Source: Hyphomicrobiales bacterium
Lineage (GTDB): Bacteria; Pseudomonadota; Alphaproteobacteria; Rhizobiales; Beijerinckiaceae
Direction: 5' to 3'
DNA: 6,945 nt
Assembly: GCA_025363375.1 (NCBI GenBank)
Contig: JANYDZ010000550.1
Coordinates: 1-6,945, forward strand
Every line of letters begins with the position of its first letter. Within the stretch, counting starts at the first letter, position 1. Below the pieces are notes generated by a model. That model was given only the letters and a program-made list of their open reading frames with translations, was not told where the DNA came from and searched no databases. Below are positions 4,557-6,945 of this stretch, piece by piece. The position numbers were made by a program, and so were the translations under genes.

Positions 4557-4636
4557 CAAATCCCCAAATTCCCTCGCCTTTGCCGCCGGCTCATGCTAAC
4601 CGCACTGGCAAATCCCGCTTCCGGCGGCAAATTCCC
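4557..4636. promoter_or_regulatory. Intergenic region with repeated CAAAT(T)CCC motif and an 11-bp inverted repeat
   Basis: The 164-bp gap before the TPR gene carries CAAATCCC or CAAATTCCC four times (4557-4564, 4565-4573, 4609-4616, 4628-4636). It also has a perfect 11-bp inverted repeat, TTTGCCGCCGG (4579-4589) with CCGGCGGCAAA (4621-4631), loop 31 bases. The right arm ends 16 bases before the start codon, so the stem would lie close to the ribosome binding region. No clear -35/-10 pair was found. The region must hold the promoter for the following operon unless transcription reads through from upstream. Confidence 0.5.
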
Positions 4637-4647
4637 CTGAGTTGGCA

Positions 4648-5301
4648 ATGTCCGATATTTTTCGCGAAGTCGATGAGGAAGTCCGCCGCGACAAGGCGAT
4701 GGAGTTCTGGTCGAAGCACCAGAACTCTCTGATCGCCCTTGCCGTCGTCATCGTCGCGGCCGCCGGCGGCTGGCGCTATTACCAGAACAGCATCCGCGCC
4801 GCCGCCGAGGCTACCGGCGCCCGCTATGAGGCGGCGCTGCAACTGGCCCGCGAGAACAAGCCCGTGGAGGCCGACGCCGCCTTTCAGGAGGTTATCAAAC
4901 AGGGCCCTGCGGGCTATGCGCTGCTGGCGCGCTTCCGCGGCGCGGCGGAACTTGCCGTGAGCGACAAGCCCAAGGCGGTGGCGATCTATGATGGTCTGGC
5001 CGCCGACAACGCCGTTGACCCTCTGATGCGCGATATCGCCAATCTGCGCGCCGCCATGCTGCGGCTCGACGAGGCCGACGCCGCCGAGATCAAGAACCGC
5101 CTCGAACCGCTGGCGGCGGCCGGCCAACCCTTCCGCAATTCCGCGCGCGAACTGCTGGCTTTCGCCGCCCTCAAGGCCAATGATTTCGAGGCGGCGGGCC
5201 GCTGGTTCGACGCCATTGTGGTGGATTCCCAGACGCCGCAGGCGATCCGCCAGCGCGCCGAAGCGCTGCTCGGGCTCGTCAGCGCCGGCAAGACGAATTA
5301 G
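4648..5301 (+). CDS. Membrane-anchored TPR protein, YfgM-like
   Basis: This 217-aa protein follows the YfgM/TPR_21 layout: a short charged cytoplasmic N-terminus (MSDIFREVDEEVRRDKAMEFWSKHQ), one membrane helix (about 27-42, SLIALAVVIVAAAGGW), then a helical, Ala-rich periplasmic part with helix pairs like tetratricopeptide repeats (52-80, 88-120, 125-155, 165-190, 198-212). In E. coli YfgM associates with the SecYEG translocon and periplasmic chaperones and is encoded upstream of bamB and der. Here der follows after 55 bases with no bamB between, in keeping with the family call. A TTG at 4642 would add two residues, but ATG 4648, with GAG at 4639-4641, is the likelier start. It is probably transcribed together with der. 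Confidence 0.85.
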   Translation: MSDIFREVDEEVRRDKAMEFWSKHQNSLIALAVVIVAAAGGWRYYQNSIRAAAEATGARYEAALQLARENKPVEADAAFQEVIKQGPAGYALLARFRGAAELAVSDKPKAVAIYDGLAADNAVDPLMRDIANLRAAMLRLDEADAAEIKNRLEPLAAAGQPFRNSARELLAFAALKANDFEAAGRWFDAIVVDSQTPQAIRQRAEALLGLVSAGKTN

Positions 5302-5316
5302 GCGTTTTGAACGCCT
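5300..5316. repeat. Hairpin covering the stop codon between the TPR gene and der
   Basis: AGGCGTT (5300-5306) and AACGCCT (5310-5316) form a perfect 7-bp stem with a TTG loop, and the stem includes the last two bases of the TAG stop. No T-run follows, so full termination is unlikely. It could serve as an RNA-processing or stabilising element that sets the der level relative to the upstream gene. Confidence 0.55.
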
Positions 5317-5356
5317 GCGAGGGCTGGCGCATCGCCGCCCCTCCGATTGGATATCT

Positions 5357-6784
5357 ATGACCTTCACTCTCGCCATCATCGGCCGCCCGAATGTCGGCAA
5401 GTCCACGCTGTTCAACCGGTTGGTTGGCAAGAAGCTGGCGCTGGTTGACGACCAGCCCGGCGTCACCCGCGACCGCCGCGAGGGCGCGGCGAAACTCGCT
5501 GACTTGTCCTTCACCATCGTCGATACAGCCGGCCTCGAGGAGGGCGACGCCGCCACCCTCACCGGCCGCATGCGCGCCCAGACCGAGGCGGCCATCGGCC
5601 TTGCCGACGCCATACTGTTCATGATCGACGCGCGCGTCGGCGTCACGCCGACGGATTCCTATTTCGCCGGCCTCGTGCGCCGCGCCGGAAAGCCGATTAT
5701 CCTGCTGTGCAACAAATCCGAGAGCCACGCGTCGGAAGCTGGCGTCCACGACGCCTGGTCGCTGGGCCTGGGCGATCCCGTGCCCTTCTCCGCCGAACAT
5801 GGCCAGGGCCTCAACGAACTCTATGACGCCCTGCGCGAGGCCTTGCCCGTGCAGACCACCGTCGTCTACGACGACGAGGAGGAAGACGCGGCCCGCCCGG
5901 TCTTTGGCGACGAGGAGGACGGCAGCGAACTCGACACGTCAAAGCCTCTCAACATCGCCGTCGTCGGGCGCCCCAACGCCGGCAAGTCCACGCTGTTGAA
6001 CCGCATTTTGGGGGAAGACCGCCTGCTGGTGGGGCCGGAAGCCGGCATTACCCGCGATTCCATCGGCGTCGAGTTCGACTACACCCGCGCCGACCGCACC
6101 GTGCGGAAAATGAAAATGTTCGACACGGCGGGCCTGCGCCGGCGCGCCAATATCCACGATAAAGTGGAGAAACTCGCCGCCGCCGACGCCATTCGCGCGG
6201 TGAAATTCGCCGAGGTCGTGGTGGTGCTGCTCGACGCGACCATCCCCTTCGAGAAACAGGACCTCACCATCGTCGATCTGGTGTCGCGCGAGGGCAGGGC
6301 GCTGGTGATCGGCCTCAACAAGTGGGACCTCATCCCCAACCAGAACGCCAAACTGAAAGAGCTGCGCGAGGAGGCGGACCGCCTGTTGCCGCAGGTCAAG
6401 GGCGCGCCGGTGATCCCGCTCTCGGGTCTCACGGGCGCGGGCATCGAGAAGTTCATGGAAGCCATTTTCAAGGTGCATGAAATCTGGAACACGCGCATAT
6501 CCACGGGCCGCTTAAACCGCTGGCTCACGCCGACGATTGAAAAGACCCCGCCGCCCGCCGTCTCGGGCTTCCGCATCAAGATCCGTTACATGACGCAGCC
6601 CAAGGCGCGCCCGCCCTATTTCGTCATCTTCGGCAACCAGCTCGACGCGCTGCCGACCAGCTACGAGCGCTACCTCGTCAACGGATTGCGCGAAACCTTT
6701 GGACTGCACGGCGTGCCGATCCGCATTTCGAAGAAGGGTTCGAAGAACCCGTTCCACGATGGAACGAAGCGGAAAATCTGGTAG
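5357..6784 (+). CDS. der: Ribosome-assembly GTPase Der (EngA), two tandem G domains
   Basis: This 475-aa essential GTPase acts in late assembly of the 50S ribosomal subunit. G domain 1 has G-R-P-N-V-G-K-S (9-16), D-T-A-G-L (56-60), N-K-S-E (119-122) and S-A-E (145-147). An acidic linker follows (about 171-193, D/E-rich). G domain 2 has G-R-P-N-A-G-K-S (204-211), D-T-A-G-L (256-260), N-K-W-D (321-324) and S-G-L (356-358). A KH-like RNA-binding domain occupies about 380-464, followed by the basic tail KGSKNPFHDGTKRKIW. In the first domain the usual NKxD Asp is Glu, a variant I believe common in alphaproteobacterial Der. The open frame extends back to 5180, but homology starts at ATG 5357 (MTFTLAIIGRPN). 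The ribosome binding site is weak (TTGGA). Length is normal and the gene is complete. Confidence 0.98.
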   Translation: MTFTLAIIGRPNVGKSTLFNRLVGKKLALVDDQPGVTRDRREGAAKLADLSFTIVDTAGLEEGDAATLTGRMRAQTEAAIGLADAILFMIDARVGVTPTDSYFAGLVRRAGKPIILLCNKSESHASEAGVHDAWSLGLGDPVPFSAEHGQGLNELYDALREALPVQTTVVYDDEEEDAARPVFGDEEDGSELDTSKPLNIAVVGRPNAGKSTLLNRILGEDRLLVGPEAGITRDSIGVEFDYTRADRTVRKMKMFDTAGLRRRANIHDKVEKLAAADAIRAVKFAEVVVVLLDATIPFEKQDLTIVDLVSREGRALVIGLNKWDLIPNQNAKLKELREEADRLLPQVKGAPVIPLSGLTGAGIEKFMEAIFKVHEIWNTRISTGRLNRWLTPTIEKTPPPAVSGFRIKIRYMTQPKARPPYFVIFGNQLDALPTSYERYLVNGLRETFGLHGVPIRISKKGSKNPFHDGTKRKIW

Positions 6785-6812
6785 GCCCCTTCAGAGCCGG
6801 GGAGCGTGGACC

Positions 6813-6945
6813 ATGCTTGCGACAAGAGCCATCGTATTTAGCGCGGCCTTCCTCGCCTTTGCGCCGGCGCAAGCCATCGCCGCCGACAATCCCATGAGCT
6901 TTGCCCTGGACGTCTCGCTCTCGCGCGCCGCCGCAACCAAACTCG
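6813..6945 (+). CDS. Start of an exported protein gene, cut by the window end
   Basis: ATG 6813 follows GGGGAG (6799-6804) by 8 bases and lies 28 bases after der, so it is probably in the same transcript. The visible 44 residues begin with a Sec signal peptide: a short basic start (MLATR), a hydrophobic core (AIVFSAAFLAFA) and an A-Q-A-I-A-A-D cleavage region, most likely cut after Ala23 or Ala24. The mature part begins DNPMSFALDVSLSRAAATKL, which looks like the first strand of a periplasmic beta-rich protein. I cannot name the family. Confidence 0.75.
   Translation, partial: MLATRAIVFSAAFLAFAPAQAIAADNPMSFALDVSLSRAAATKL

Noticed and set aside
4591..5646. Reverse-strand open frame of 351 codons opposite the TPR gene and the start of der
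   Set aside because: It is a mirror of two well-supported forward genes and crosses their boundary without any domain of its own.
6785..6812. CCCC...GGGG pairing after der as a terminator
   Set aside because: The stem is short, has no T-run, and contains the ribosome binding site of the next gene.

Overview
The window is GC-rich (except roughly 95-260). Codon use is strongly G/C at third positions and ATG/TTG starts often follow purine-rich ribosome binding sites. The Der, YffB-type ArsC-family, DUF4342, BrnA and Rieske/ferric-reductase proteins together suggest an alphaproteobacterium, probably of the Hyphomicrobiales. That placement is an inference from protein flavour and gene neighbourhood; there is no rRNA to support it.

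Region 1 (1-865) is an accessory edge. It starts with a possible gene 3' end (2-58), then an AT-rich stretch with small hairpins. Next come scraps that I read as a decayed toxin-antitoxin locus: a VapB-like C-terminus joined by a TGATG overlap to a VapC-like N-terminus, which runs out of frame into the C-terminus of what looks like a different VapC family. An intact BrnA-type antitoxin gene (575-817) follows, with no BrnT toxin beside it.

Region 2 (866-2234) holds a conserved hypothetical gene with a TTG start, a YffB/Spx-like ArsC-family gene, and a convergent DUF4342 gene whose stop lies 7 bases from that of yffB. A perfect 16-bp palindrome and a 12-bp tandem repeat lie upstream of yffB. 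Three tandem 13-bp repeats lie directly upstream of a good TTGACA box that probably drives the next operon.

Region 3 (2235-4483) looks like one transcript of four genes: an isocitrate lyase/PEP mutase superfamily enzyme with the lyase-type KRCGH motif, a 65-aa two-helix membrane protein, a 44-aa single-helix membrane protein, and a 347-aa fusion of a ferric-reductase-like haem b membrane domain with a C-terminal Rieske 2Fe-2S domain. The last three are linked by ATGA stop/start overlaps, so they are probably co-translated and may form one membrane redox complex. This is the most interesting part of the window.

Region 4 (4484-6945) is core genome. A structured intergenic leader precedes a membrane-anchored TPR protein of the YfgM type, then the ribosome-assembly GTPase gene der. 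In many proteobacteria bamB lies between these two; here it does not. A hairpin covers the stop codon of the TPR gene. The window ends in the start of an exported protein gene that I cannot name. No tRNA, rRNA, CRISPR array or intact insertion sequence was seen.
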